Assembly (NCBI GenBank): GCA_947502975.1 | Contig: CANNBV010000002.1 | Location: forward strand, 620,001 to 684,000 | DNA from: an uncultured Flavobacteriaceae bacterium | GTDB lineage: Bacteria; Bacteroidota; Bacteroidia; Flavobacteriales; Flavobacteriaceae | Direction: 5' to 3' | Length of the DNA: 64,000 nt | In this document: positions 1 through 9,140 of the stretch, in pieces | How the letters are laid out: each line of letters begins with the position of its first letter | Numbering within the stretch: position 1 is the stretch's first letter | The notes under the pieces: model-generated | Seen by the model: only the letters and a program-made list of their open reading frames with translations | Database searches by the model: none | What the model was told of the DNA's origin: nothing | Position numbers and translations under genes: made by a program

Positions 1-612
1 GATAGAGAGATTCCATTAGAATGGGTAGACAATCCATTTAATAGATTTAATAATGATTTTGCTGATGTATATGTAAAAGATTTAAATAATGATGGTATTA
101 TTGATGATGAAGATAGAACTGAATTAGGAAGCCCTTATCCAGATTTTACTTGGGGGTTTAATTCAGACTTTAAAATATATGATTTTGATTTCTCTTTCCA
201 ATGGCAAGGATCTCATGGAGCAGAGGTAAGAGTTGCTGATTTAGATCAGTTATATTATGCAAGTGAATCTGCCGTAAACGAGCTTGCCAGTTTCCCCGAT
301 AGAGACTTAACGGTTCACAGAAGGTTTACTGATGATCATATACAAGACGCTTCATTTGTTGCGTTAAGAAATGTAACTTTAGGTTACACGGTGCCAGAAT
401 CGTTTACTTCTAAATATGGTATAGATAGATTACGATTTTATATGACTGGTGAAAATTTATTATTCTTCACAGCAAAAGGTTATGAAGGATTTAATCCAGA
501 TGCCGCCGGCCAAACTTCTAATAATGCTAATACGCCTTTAACAGCAGGTTATCAAAGAGGTGATGGTCCAATAGTAAGAACAATTTCAGCAGGGATTAAC
601 TTTCAATTTTAA
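1..612 (+). CDS. SusC-like TonB-dependent outer-membrane transporter, C-terminal fragment
   Basis: The reading frame is open from the first base of the window and ends at the stop at 610-612, so only the last ~203 residues are present; the start lies upstream. The fragment shows the typical SusC tail: a DLNNDGIIDDEDRT-type aspartate-rich loop, then PYPDFTWGFN, then a final strand ending in aromatic F (ISAGINFQF), as in SusC/RagA barrels. It lies 6 bp before a SusD gene, the usual SusCD pair. SusC proteins import oligosaccharides through the outer membrane with TonB energy. Given the PL7 lyase, uronate transporter and reductase that follow, the substrate is most likely alginate oligosaccharide (inference). 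Confidence 0.9.
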   Translation, partial: DREIPLEWVDNPFNRFNNDFADVYVKDLNNDGIIDDEDRTELGSPYPDFTWGFNSDFKIYDFDFSFQWQGSHGAEVRVADLDQLYYASESAVNELASFPDRDLTVHRRFTDDHIQDASFVALRNVTLGYTVPESFTSKYGIDRLRFYMTGENLLFFTAKGYEGFNPDAAGQTSNNANTPLTAGYQRGDGPIVRTISAGINFQF

Positions 613-618
613 TTAGTT

Positions 619-2229
619 ATGAAAAAGATATATATAAAATTAATAGTTTGTTTTTCTTTAGTCTCACTATTTACAGCTTGTGAAGAAGAACTTGATTTGA
701 GTAACCCTACCGCACTTTCATTAGAGGAGTTACTACAAACTGATAACGGATTTGAATTATTAGCAAATGGTATATTAGATGCTTATCAAAAAGTTCCAGC
801 TAATGAATTTCTTTTAACAGAGTTAAGATCAGATAATGTTAGAGCAAATTCAGAAAATGGAAACTTTCCATTAATCGCTTCTTACAATGTAGATCCAAAT
901 AATGGCGATGTAGCTACTTACTATTCCAATAATATGCATACAATTAAGCATGCAAATACAATTATTGATAATAGGTTTTTAGCTCCTGAAAGCCAACAAT
1001 ATACTGTTGGAGAAGCATATTTTATGAGAGCTTTATGTCACTTTAATTTAGTTAGAGCTTATCAAAATATTCCTTATGTAGATAAAGTTATTGATATTAC
1101 TACACAAGAAGCTTTAGATTATCCACAAATACCAGAAGCAGAAGTTTATGAGAAAATTATTGATGATTTTAAAACGTCAATAGCCTTTCTTAATGGTGCT
1201 GTACAGAACAGATACCGCCCTTCTGAAGGTGCTGCAATTTGTTTAGCTGCAAAAGCTTATTTAAGTCAGCCTACTCCTAATTACACGGAGGCTGAACTTC
1301 TTTTAGCATCAGTTGTAGAGAACAATTCTTCTTTTGATTATAATTTATTATTTACTGAAAGAAGTAATGCTGAACAGCAGGTTTTTGATCCAGATCCTAT
1401 AGATCCTACAATGGATCTTTTAACGGATGCAGAATACTATTTTAATTTGGCTATAAATTATGGAAATGTTTTTGGTAATGAGTTTAATGGAGATTTTACT
1501 ACTGACGGTGATGTAGTTTTAGATGGTACTTGGTCTAATAACTCAGGTTTAGAAATTAATGATGAGGTTATTTTTTCTATTGCATACGACTTGGTAAGTA
1601 GTGATAACTATGTAACTAGTGATAGTGGTTTAGATGATCAAATTGAAACAGATTCAGAGTCTCATAGTTTTGCTATGACATTGCAAGGGCCGTCAAATGG
1701 TGTAAATATTGCAACAGCAGATTTCCTACAAGTAATGACGCCAGAGTTGCAACCAGTACGTTTTGGTGTTTCTGTAAACCCACTTGATTATAGCTCTTTT
1801 CTTTCCAATAATACAATCGATGTTTTTAATAGAAAATTTCCAACAGATGGTGAAATTGGTGATAATGATTGGATAGTATTACGTTATGCAGACGTACTTT
1901 TATTATATGCTGAAGCAATATTAGCAGGAGGTGAAAGTACAACAGATTCCAGAGCTATTGATGCATTTAATCAAGTACGATTAAGAGCAGGATTAGAAGG
2001 AGTTGCAAATTTAACTAAGCAAGAATTATTAGACGAAAGAAGAGTTGAGTTTGTATATGAAAATCAACGCTTATATGATTTAATCAGATTTGGAGAGGCT
2101 GATAATGTATTAACGCAATTTTCGAATAGAAATAGTTTGTTTTATACTAATGAAAAGAAATATCTACCATTCCCACAAAGAGAAATAGACAATTTACCTA
2201 ACTTTTATAGACAAAACGACGGATACTAA
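619..2229 (+). CDS. SusD/RagB-family glycan-binding lipoprotein
   Basis: The 536-residue protein starts with a lipoprotein signal peptide (lipobox FTAC, Cys21) and has the SusD layout: N-terminal TPR-like helices with YFMRALCHFNLVRAY near residue 140, and a C-terminal RagB region with YADVLLLYAEAI, LDERRVEFVYENQRLYDLIRFG and a final PFPQREIDNLPN. SusD forms a lid on SusC and binds glycan at the cell surface. It starts 6 bp after the SusC stop, so the two are co-transcribed. Its length and motifs are normal. Alginate specificity is inferred from neighbours, not from visible binding residues. Confidence 0.93.
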   Translation: MKKIYIKLIVCFSLVSLFTACEEELDLSNPTALSLEELLQTDNGFELLANGILDAYQKVPANEFLLTELRSDNVRANSENGNFPLIASYNVDPNNGDVATYYSNNMHTIKHANTIIDNRFLAPESQQYTVGEAYFMRALCHFNLVRAYQNIPYVDKVIDITTQEALDYPQIPEAEVYEKIIDDFKTSIAFLNGAVQNRYRPSEGAAICLAAKAYLSQPTPNYTEAELLLASVVENNSSFDYNLLFTERSNAEQQVFDPDPIDPTMDLLTDAEYYFNLAINYGNVFGNEFNGDFTTDGDVVLDGTWSNNSGLEINDEVIFSIAYDLVSSDNYVTSDSGLDDQIETDSESHSFAMTLQGPSNGVNIATADFLQVMTPELQPVRFGVSVNPLDYSSFLSNNTIDVFNRKFPTDGEIGDNDWIVLRYADVLLLYAEAILAGGESTTDSRAIDAFNQVRLRAGLEGVANLTKQELLDERRVEFVYENQRLYDLIRFGEADNVLTQFSNRNSLFYTNEKKYLPFPQREIDNLPNFYRQNDGY

Positions 2230-2242
2230 AAATCTTGTAATT

Positions 2243-3442
2243 ATGAAAAAATATTTAAACATAAAATATATAGTTTTGGTCACATTCGTGTCTTTAACTG
2301 CCTGTGTTAGTGATGATTTAGCTGATGTAGGGGATTTAGAAGACTTTACAGGTCCAACTCCCTTTTATAGTGTTACAGATGTTACTTCTTCGGAGTTTGA
2401 CTGTAACGATGTGGAACTATCAGCAAATTATGATTTTAATTTTCAAGCAGGTTCAAATCTAGCTGTAAATGGAACACAATATCAATGGTCAGTTACTCCA
2501 TCTGATGGTGTGGCTTTAATTAATAAGAATTTACCAATTCTAGAACAATCTATAGAAGCTGAATTAGCAGCAATTGTAGCTGTGGAAAAAGAAATTGCTA
2601 AACTAGAATTTAAGATTCCTTGTGAGACAGACCAAGCAAGAATTGATGTTTTTAATGCTCAAATTGCAGACTTTCAAACACAATTGGAAAATCTACAGGC
2701 AACAATACCAGATGAAGTAATGCAAAATGTTACTGATTTAGAAGGACAAATTGCTGCCTTACCACCAGCAACATTACAGGATCAAGAGTTAATCTTTTCG
2801 TTTCCAAATCCTGGTGACTATACTGTTAGTTTAACAGTAACAGATAACCTTGGAAAATCTGACGTTACTCAAAAAATTATCACAGTAAACCAAGCCATTC
2901 CAACAATACCAGTTCCAGAAATTGCAGAACCAAGTTTTGAAGATGCCAGTTTGTTTGATGGAACAGGAGATGGTAGAGATTCGTGGAGAGTTCCTAGTAA
3001 TTCTGCGTGGAGCCCTATAGGCGGTGGTACTACTGTAATACAGATTAATACAGATACAAATCCAGTAGATGCTCCTAATTTACCAGATGGTGTACAAGCA
3101 GCAAAATTCCCTGCAGATGGTGCAAGAGTAGCATATCAAGAAATTGAAGTTACACCGGGAGCCACCTATGTAATCACATATTTTAGTGCTTTTGAAGAAA
3201 ATGCTTTTGGAGATATGAAAGTGTCAATATTAGCACCTAATACATCTTCTTATGCTGAAGCACAGTTAGAATCTAATATTATAGCTACCAGAACTGATAC
3301 TAACATAGGAAGAATAGATAATGTTTTTAAACAACATGCTATCACATTTGATGCAGGAGAAAATGAATCTGTGATAATTTTTGCAACAAACTCTGGGGTA
3401 GAAAGTAGGCTAGATGCATTTGCAATTTCAGTGAAACAATAA
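2243..3442 (+). CDS. Surface lipoprotein with a split PKD-like domain and a C-terminal carbohydrate-binding-like domain
   Basis: 399 residues with a lipobox (LTAC, Cys21), placed 13 bp after susD in the position of a surface glycan-binding protein (SusE/SGBP type). Residues ~40-90 and ~185-220 (GDYTVSLTVTDNLGKSDVTQKI) look like the two halves of a PKD fold. Between them, residues ~95-175 form a glutamate/alanine-rich coiled coil (EAELAAIVAVEKEIAKLE, then IADFQTQLENLQ). Residues ~225-399 form a beta-rich domain starting EPSFEDASLF and ending RLDAFAISV, typical of jelly-roll carbohydrate-binding modules. Glycan binding is inferred; no enzyme motif is seen. Confidence 0.75.
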   Translation: MKKYLNIKYIVLVTFVSLTACVSDDLADVGDLEDFTGPTPFYSVTDVTSSEFDCNDVELSANYDFNFQAGSNLAVNGTQYQWSVTPSDGVALINKNLPILEQSIEAELAAIVAVEKEIAKLEFKIPCETDQARIDVFNAQIADFQTQLENLQATIPDEVMQNVTDLEGQIAALPPATLQDQELIFSFPNPGDYTVSLTVTDNLGKSDVTQKIITVNQAIPTIPVPEIAEPSFEDASLFDGTGDGRDSWRVPSNSAWSPIGGGTTVIQINTDTNPVDAPNLPDGVQAAKFPADGARVAYQEIEVTPGATYVITYFSAFEENAFGDMKVSILAPNTSSYAEAQLESNIIATRTDTNIGRIDNVFKQHAITFDAGENESVIIFATNSGVESRLDAFAISVKQ

Positions 3443-3462
3443 AAACTCTAAAATTTAATGTT

Positions 3463-4959
3463 ATGAATTATAAATTAATTAATAAATACCGCTTAGGTTC
3501 CTTATTACTACTTTTTGTGTTTTTGGGTCTTATCTCATGTTATGATAGTGGTTATGAAGAGTTTGTTCCTCCTACAGGAAATGTAAATAACATACAGCCT
3601 AATACCTTATTTACTACAAGTACAGATGCTGATAATAATCTATCTATAATATTTAGAAGTTATTCAACTGATGCTGCTTCTTATTTATGGGATTTTGGAG
3701 ATGGAAATACTTCAACAGAAGCTAATCCGGATTATACATATGCAACAGGTGGTTTATACGTCGTAAAGCTTACTACTACAAGTTCAGATGGCTTAATAGC
3801 CGAGGCTACATCAGCTGTATCACCTATGTTTGTAGATTTTAATTTTTCTTCAGTAGATTCTGAAGTAACATTCGAAAATTTATCTAGTGGAGCTAGTAGC
3901 CTAGTTTGGGATTTTGGAGATGAAGAATCTGTAGATTGGAGTGTTGAAGATACAGAAGATGATCCAGATTTTAATCCAGTACACGCATACAAAACAGCAG
4001 AAACATTTGTAGCTACACTTACAGCTACCAATTATTTAGGTGTACAAGTATCAGTAAGCAAAAATATAGAAGGCCTAGTATTGTCGACAGTTCCAGACTT
4101 TACGTTTGATGTGTCATCACTTACTGTAGATTTTACAGATGCATCAATTTTAGCGGTTTCGTATAGTTGGGATTTTGGTGATGGTAATACATCAACAGAA
4201 GCCAGTCCAACACATACTTACGCCGTAGCTGGTACTTATGATGTAACGTTAACTACAACTAACGATGCAGGGGTGTCTAGAAGCATTACAAAACCTGTAC
4301 CAGTTGGAGGTGTTGAGCCTACATTTAAGGTTATAGTACAAAATGGTCAGTGTAATGATCATACGTCTAATACTGGTGATAATGCTGATGCTTGGGATAT
4401 GACACCAAACAGTACTGTTGTTGATGATGTTTTAGGAACAATAGATAGCCCTTATAGAGCACTTTGGCGTAACGATGACCTCAATGCTTATATAGATGCT
4501 ACATTTTGTACCAATGAACAACCTGGATCAACTAGTGATGGTAACAAATTTGGACCAAACGCTGGTGGCGGTAGAGGTGTTAAGCTAAGTAACAATTGTC
4601 GTAGATTATACCAATTAGTTGCCGTAGAACCAGGCGTAGAATATACCTTTACTATAGATACACGTTCTGAAGCTGCTGGTATTAATACTGAAGTATTTAT
4701 TTTGAATAATGAAATTACAACTGAAGAGGCCATAAACAATGAAGCGGCACGCGACATGAATACCGATGCATATTATCTAATTGATAACGATTTTAATAGT
4801 TCTAAATCATCAAGTTCTAACGATACGTTTACTACAACAACATTTACATTTGAGGCTTCAGCGAACATAGCGGTAATCTATGTGAGAGCTTTAAATGCAG
4901 TTGATAGTAGTAATGAAGTGTTTATTGATAATATAGATATCATTACTCCTGGATTTTAA
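3463..4959 (+). CDS. PKD-repeat surface glycan-binding lipoprotein
   Basis: 498 residues, lipobox LISC (Cys26). Three PKD domains are visible by the WDFGDGNTST, VWDFGDEES and WDFGDGNTSTEASPTHTY motifs, at about residues 45-120, 125-205 and 205-285. The C-terminal ~200 residues form a separate domain with NADAWDM, SPYRALW, EQPGSTSDGN, CRRLYQ and SRSEA-like motifs. The same domain reappears in the secreted protein at 21016-22002. PKD repeats probably act as spacers that hold the C-terminal domain away from the membrane. The place in the operon, between SusD and the PL7 lyase, supports a role in alginate capture at the surface (inference). Confidence 0.8.
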   Translation: MNYKLINKYRLGSLLLLFVFLGLISCYDSGYEEFVPPTGNVNNIQPNTLFTTSTDADNNLSIIFRSYSTDAASYLWDFGDGNTSTEANPDYTYATGGLYVVKLTTTSSDGLIAEATSAVSPMFVDFNFSSVDSEVTFENLSSGASSLVWDFGDEESVDWSVEDTEDDPDFNPVHAYKTAETFVATLTATNYLGVQVSVSKNIEGLVLSTVPDFTFDVSSLTVDFTDASILAVSYSWDFGDGNTSTEASPTHTYAVAGTYDVTLTTTNDAGVSRSITKPVPVGGVEPTFKVIVQNGQCNDHTSNTGDNADAWDMTPNSTVVDDVLGTIDSPYRALWRNDDLNAYIDATFCTNEQPGSTSDGNKFGPNAGGGRGVKLSNNCRRLYQLVAVEPGVEYTFTIDTRSEAAGINTEVFILNNEITTEEAINNEAARDMNTDAYYLIDNDFNSSKSSSSNDTFTTTTFTFEASANIAVIYVRALNAVDSSNEVFIDNIDIITPGF

Positions 4960-4974
4960 TTAGAAAAGGATTAT

Positions 4975-5886
4975 ATGCGTTACATACGAAAAGAAATATT
5001 AATTGCACTACTGATAGCTTTTATATCTGTTAATGCTACTTGTCAAGAAAAGGCAAGTAATAATTCAGATATAAAAACTGAAAAGAAGAAGAAGAAAAAA
5101 AAGAAGAAAAAAGTTAGATTACCTGATATTGATTTGAGTCATTGGAAAGTTACATTACCAGTATTGAATGAAAAAGGAAAACCCTATGAGTTAGAGCCTC
5201 CAGAAATATTTGATTTTGCATCTAATGAGATTGCTAAACCATATATGTATATAGACTCAACCAAAGGCGCTATTGTATTTCATGCTATGCCAACTGCCTC
5301 AAAAACAAGGAATACAAAGTACACTCGATCAGAATTGAGAGAGCAAATGGTATCAGGTGATAATAATAAAAACTGGACATTTAAAGATGGTGCATATATG
5401 AAAGGCAAATTGTCTATGGAAGCATCTACTAAAGGTTCTAACGGTAAGTATCACAGAACTATTATTATGCAAATACATGGCCGTTTAACGAATGAACAAC
5501 GCGATTTAATAGGAGAAGATGATAATAATGCGCCACCAATATTAAAAATATATTGGGATAATGGTAAAGTAAGAGTTAAAACTAAAGTGCTAAAAAACTT
5601 AAGTGCTACCAACGAAGAAATTTTGCATGAAGACGCATGGGGCGATGACGAAGGTTTTAATTTTGAACAAGAAGTGGGTTTTAGAAAATTTACCCTAGAA
5701 GTCAAGATTTCAGAAGGCAAAATGGTAATTGTACTAAATGGCAATGAATATAAAGTTTATGAAAACATTCACATGAGGCGATGGGGAGTATTTGAGAATT
5801 ATTTTAAAGCAGGAAACTATTTTCAAACCAGAGACGAAGGCGCATATTCAAAGGTTAATTACTATGAATTAGAAGTAAGCCATTAA
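4975..5886 (+). CDS. PL7-family alginate lyase
   Basis: 303 residues. The three PL7 signatures are intact: YTRSELRE (116-123, R(S/T)ELR type), QIH (166-168) and YFKAGNYFQ (276-284). PL7 enzymes cut alginate by beta-elimination on a beta-jelly-roll cleft; the QIH/QVH choice affects preference for guluronate or mannuronate linkages. The N-terminus is a signal peptide. Cys23 follows N-A-T, so a lipoprotein is possible, but the VNA|T site suits signal peptidase I. A run of ten lysines (37-46) links signal and catalytic domain. There is no T9SS tail, so the enzyme is probably periplasmic or surface-anchored. It is the last gene of the SusCD operon, 15 bp after the PKD protein. Confidence 0.92.
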   Translation: MRYIRKEILIALLIAFISVNATCQEKASNNSDIKTEKKKKKKKKKKVRLPDIDLSHWKVTLPVLNEKGKPYELEPPEIFDFASNEIAKPYMYIDSTKGAIVFHAMPTASKTRNTKYTRSELREQMVSGDNNKNWTFKDGAYMKGKLSMEASTKGSNGKYHRTIIMQIHGRLTNEQRDLIGEDDNNAPPILKIYWDNGKVRVKTKVLKNLSATNEEILHEDAWGDDEGFNFEQEVGFRKFTLEVKISEGKMVIVLNGNEYKVYENIHMRRWGVFENYFKAGNYFQTRDEGAYSKVNYYELEVSH

Positions 5887-6024
5887 ATAGTATGTAAAAT
5901 GGCTTGAGAAAAATAAAAATTTTATCAAATAATTATGAATTTTATAACTAGTTAATAGTTTTTTATAAATCTTGATTAAAAACTTAATTTATAAATATAA
6001 ATATTTTTAAATTGAACGATTAAG

Positions 6025-6034
6025 TGGTTAACCA
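6025..6034. promoter_or_regulatory. Single TGGTTAACCA palindrome upstream of the GntR gene
   Basis: A perfect 10-bp palindrome lies 20 bp before the GntR start codon. It is the core of the tandem TTGGTNNACCAA sites found at four other promoters in the locus. Its place suggests autoregulation of the GntR protein. Confidence 0.65.
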
Positions 6035-6054
6035 GTTTTAGAAATATCATCAAT

Positions 6055-6759
6055 ATGAAATTAGATACATTAATAGTAAGCGATAATCAAAAGGTACAAA
6101 ATCTCTTAATTGACAAAATAAGAGAATTAATTAATTACAAAAATTTAGAACCTGGTGATAAATTACCTTCCGAAAGAATGTTATCTGAAAAGTTTGAAGT
6201 TTCCAGAGGTATGGTTAGAGAAGCTATTCAGAAATTAGAATTTTATGGCTTATTAGAATCCAAGCCACAAAGCGGAACTTTTGTAGCCAATATTGGAATT
6301 ATTGCCTTGAACGGTATGATCGACGATATTTTAAGGTTAGAAGAACAAGATTTTAAGTCTTTAGTAGAAACAAGAATTTTATTAGAACTTAAAACGGTGA
6401 AATTAGCTTCCTTAAGACGATCTGAAGAAGATTTGGCTCACATAAAGGAAATGTTAGATGCTTATGAGAAAAAGGCACTATCTGGAGAAGATGCAGTTCA
6501 AGAGGACTTATTGTTTCATTTAGCTATTGCTAAAGCAAGTGGGAATGGCACTATGAATAAGTTCATGTTAACAATTACACCACAAATCATTATCGATTTT
6601 GGTAAATACCATGTTTGTGATAAAAACCAGGCTGTTTTAGGTATTGCTGAGCATAAAGCAATTTATGAAGCAATTAAAGAGCAAAATCCTGATATAGCCA
6701 GACAAAAAATGAAAGATCACTTTAGTGTCTTATACCAATATTGTTACAATAGTAAGTAG
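6055..6759 (+). CDS. GntR-family (FadR subgroup) transcriptional regulator of the uronate locus
   Basis: 234 residues. Residues ~12-80 form the winged helix of GntR proteins (LEPGDKLPSERMLSEKFEVSRGMVREAIQKLE, then GTFVAN in the wing). Residues ~100-225 form an FCD-type all-helical effector domain with ETRILLELK, FHLAIAKASGN and EHKAIYEAI; the Asp/His residues in these motifs are the usual metal and ligand ligands. FadR-type regulators of uronate pathways sense sugar acids such as KDG. A GntR repressor of alginate catabolism (AusR) is known in Zobellia galactanivorans, and this protein is a plausible equivalent. It probably binds the TTGGTNNACCAA sites in the window (inference from palindrome type and gene context). 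Confidence 0.9.
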   Translation: MKLDTLIVSDNQKVQNLLIDKIRELINYKNLEPGDKLPSERMLSEKFEVSRGMVREAIQKLEFYGLLESKPQSGTFVANIGIIALNGMIDDILRLEEQDFKSLVETRILLELKTVKLASLRRSEEDLAHIKEMLDAYEKKALSGEDAVQEDLLFHLAIAKASGNGTMNKFMLTITPQIIIDFGKYHVCDKNQAVLGIAEHKAIYEAIKEQNPDIARQKMKDHFSVLYQYCYNSK

Positions 6760-6933
6760 GTGTAAAATCATACGAAAAATGAAATAGCATGCTTTTATTT
6801 TTCAGTTATAAAACAACAAGAGGGGAGAAATTCTTCATTTAAGTTATTTCTTCATAAAATTTAAACAATTAGAATCCTGTTACATGATCATTTTTGGTTG
6901 TGGTTGGAGATTAATGAATAAATTATAAGAATT

Positions 6934-8217
6934 ATGAAAATAAAAGGTTTACGTTGGTGGATAATAGGATTAATCTTTCTGGCAACAGTTATAAACTATA
7001 TTGATAGAACAGCGTTCGCTTTACTTTGGCCAGAAATGGGTAAAGATCTTGAAATGGATAAGTCAGATTATGCTCTTATGTTTAACATATTTTTAGCTTG
7101 TTATGCCATAGGTAAATTTGCATCAGGTAAATTATATGACCAAATAGGAACCCGATTAGGTTTTACAGTATCCATAATACTATGGTCTTTAGCTTCTGTT
7201 TTACATGCCTTTGCTGTAGGCATAGTATCATTATCAATATTTAGAGGTCTTTTAGGTTTGGGAGAGGCTGGTAATTGGCCAGGTGCGGTAAAAAGTAACG
7301 GAGAGTGGTTCCCAATTAAAGAACGTGCAACAGCACAAGGTATTTTTAATGCTGGAGCTTCAATAGGTAATGTAATAGCACCTTTTGTTATAGTGTTTTT
7401 GTATACTCAATTTGGATGGAAAACAACTTATATTATTCTTGGTTTAGTTGGAATGTTATGGGTAATACCTTGGTTGTTTTTAAATAAATCCACACCAGAA
7501 AAACACCCATGGGTAACAGAGAAAGAAAGAAATTTAATTATATCAGATAGAATAGATAAAGACGAATTAGTAAATACTAAAAAAGTTAAAAGTTTAAGCG
7601 TTGGTAAAATTCTAAGTTATAAACAATCATGGGGAGTCTTATCATGTCGTTTTTTTATTGAACCAATTTGGTGGTTTTTTGCCGCTTGGATGCCAATATA
7701 CTTAAATGATAAATTTGGTCTAGGTATAGAGGAGATTGCAGCTACTATGTGGATTTCTTACTTGATGGCAGCTGCAGGTAGTATTATTGGTGGGATGTTT
7801 ACAGGAGAATTGATAAAAAAATATTCTGTAGACTTTTCAAGGAAAACGGCTATCGCTATAGGAGGTCTCTTAATATTGATTGGTTTTATATGCATTATCA
7901 CATTAGTAAGACAAGACGATTTTATGAGATTTATATATTTCGCAGGAATTGCCTTATTTGGTTTCCAATTTGCAATAGGAAATATTCAAACAATATCAAG
8001 CGATTTATTTAGAGGACCATCAGTAGGAACCTTAGCAGGTTTAGCTGGTACAATAGCAGCTGTTTCTCCAATGATAATGAATTGGTTTGTAGGACAAATA
8101 ACAGGAAGCTCTTATACGCCAGCGTTTGTGGCTATTTGTGGGTCTGTTGTATTAGGAGTATTATCTATATTTTTCTTTATAAAAAATATAGAACCAGTAA
8201 GAAAAACAATAGATTAA
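6934..8217 (+). CDS. MFS transporter, ExuT/ACS-like hexuronate permease
   Basis: 427 residues with about twelve membrane segments. The anion:cation symporter signatures are clear: NYIDRTAFAL in helix 1, GLGEAGNWPGA before EWFPIKERA in the first half, and a KYSVDFSRK cytoplasmic loop in the second. Such proteins import hexuronates and their unsaturated derivatives with protons across the inner membrane. Sitting between the GntR regulator and a DEH-reductase-like gene, it most likely takes up unsaturated monouronate (DEH) or uronates released by the lyases. Two TGGTT half-sites (about 6892-6907) lie in the leader, but no full operator is visible. Confidence 0.88.
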   Translation: MKIKGLRWWIIGLIFLATVINYIDRTAFALLWPEMGKDLEMDKSDYALMFNIFLACYAIGKFASGKLYDQIGTRLGFTVSIILWSLASVLHAFAVGIVSLSIFRGLLGLGEAGNWPGAVKSNGEWFPIKERATAQGIFNAGASIGNVIAPFVIVFLYTQFGWKTTYIILGLVGMLWVIPWLFLNKSTPEKHPWVTEKERNLIISDRIDKDELVNTKKVKSLSVGKILSYKQSWGVLSCRFFIEPIWWFFAAWMPIYLNDKFGLGIEEIAATMWISYLMAAAGSIIGGMFTGELIKKYSVDFSRKTAIAIGGLLILIGFICIITLVRQDDFMRFIYFAGIALFGFQFAIGNIQTISSDLFRGPSVGTLAGLAGTIAAVSPMIMNWFVGQITGSSYTPAFVAICGSVVLGVLSIFFFIKNIEPVRKTID

Positions 8218-8260
8218 TTACAATTAAGAAAAACAAGTAATAAAAATAAATTTAAAGGAT

Positions 8261-9025
8261 ATGAGTAATTTAGAAGGAAGTATTGCCGTAATCACTGGAG
8301 CAACTGGTGGTATTGGCTTTCAAGTAGCAAAAAGACTAGGTGAAGACGGATATACCGTTATTTTAAATGGCATTGATGACGAAGCTGGTGCAAAAAGGCT
8401 AGAAGAGTTAGCAGCAGCTGGAATTAAAGCAGAGTATTACGGGTTTGACGTTACTGATGAAGAAGCAGTAACCTCAAATATTAATAAAATAGGAGAAAAA
8501 TATGGTAAGATTGATGTCTTAGTAAACAACGCTGGAGGTTTAGGCGGTAGATCTAGATTTGAAGGTATGACTACTGAATTTTATCGATTTGTAATGGCTT
8601 TAAATCTAGATTCAACGTTTTTTGCATCGAGAGCGGCTATACCATTTCTTAAAAAGAGTGATAATGCTTCTATAATTAATTATACATCAAATGCTGGATG
8701 GAATGCTGGTGGACCTGGAGCAGGAATCTATGGTACATCCAAGGCGGCAGTTCATACCATTACAAGAGCTTTAGCTAAAGATCTAGCAGAATATGGTATT
8801 AGGGTAAATGCAGTATCTCCAGGAACAATTGATACAGATTTTCATAAGCAAATCAAATCAACAAAGCCAGAAGTTTTCGCATCTTGGAAGAATAATATCA
8901 TGTTAGGTAGATTAGGACAACCAGAAGAAGTTGCCGGAGTAGTTTCGTTTTTAGTAAGTAAAGATGCGTCGTTTATGACAGCTGAAACTGTTCAAATAGG
9001 TGGAGGACAAGGTTTAGGAATATAA
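8261..9025 (+). CDS. Short-chain dehydrogenase/reductase, probable DEH reductase
   Basis: 254 residues of the classical SDR fold: TGATGGIG cofactor loop (12-19), NNAG near residue 90, catalytic Ser in the INYTSNAG strand and YxxxK in IYGTSKAA, then the PGTID segment. It lies 43 bp after the uronate transporter. In alginate pathways of marine bacteria an SDR reduces 4-deoxy-L-erythro-5-hexoseulose uronate (DEH) to 2-keto-3-deoxygluconate (KDG). That assignment rests on context; the sequence itself shows only an NAD(P)-dependent SDR. The KDG kinase and aldolase that would complete the route are not in the window. Confidence 0.85.
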   Translation: MSNLEGSIAVITGATGGIGFQVAKRLGEDGYTVILNGIDDEAGAKRLEELAAAGIKAEYYGFDVTDEEAVTSNINKIGEKYGKIDVLVNNAGGLGGRSRFEGMTTEFYRFVMALNLDSTFFASRAAIPFLKKSDNASIINYTSNAGWNAGGPGAGIYGTSKAAVHTITRALAKDLAEYGIRVNAVSPGTIDTDFHKQIKSTKPEVFASWKNNIMLGRLGQPEEVAGVVSFLVSKDASFMTAETVQIGGGQGLGI

Positions 9026-9051
9026 TATCAGTTTAGTTTAGTTTGAAAGAG

Positions 9052-9082
9052 AGAGGTTGAATTTAGGTTTAACCTCTTTTTT
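9052..9082 (+). terminator. Intrinsic terminator after the reductase gene
   Basis: AGAGGTT (9052-9058) pairs with AACCTCT (9071-9077), followed by a run of T. It lies between the convergent reductase and lyase-like genes and closes the GntR-transporter-reductase unit. Confidence 0.75.
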
Positions 9083-9140
9083 ATTAGTCATTTTAGGTTT
9101 TTAATCTGGTCCAGATTTGTTACAATCCTATGATTAAATC

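Noticed and set aside
6892-6907. Full GntR operator upstream of the MFS transporter
   Set aside because: Only two TGGTT half-sites in direct orientation are present, without the ACCA arm.
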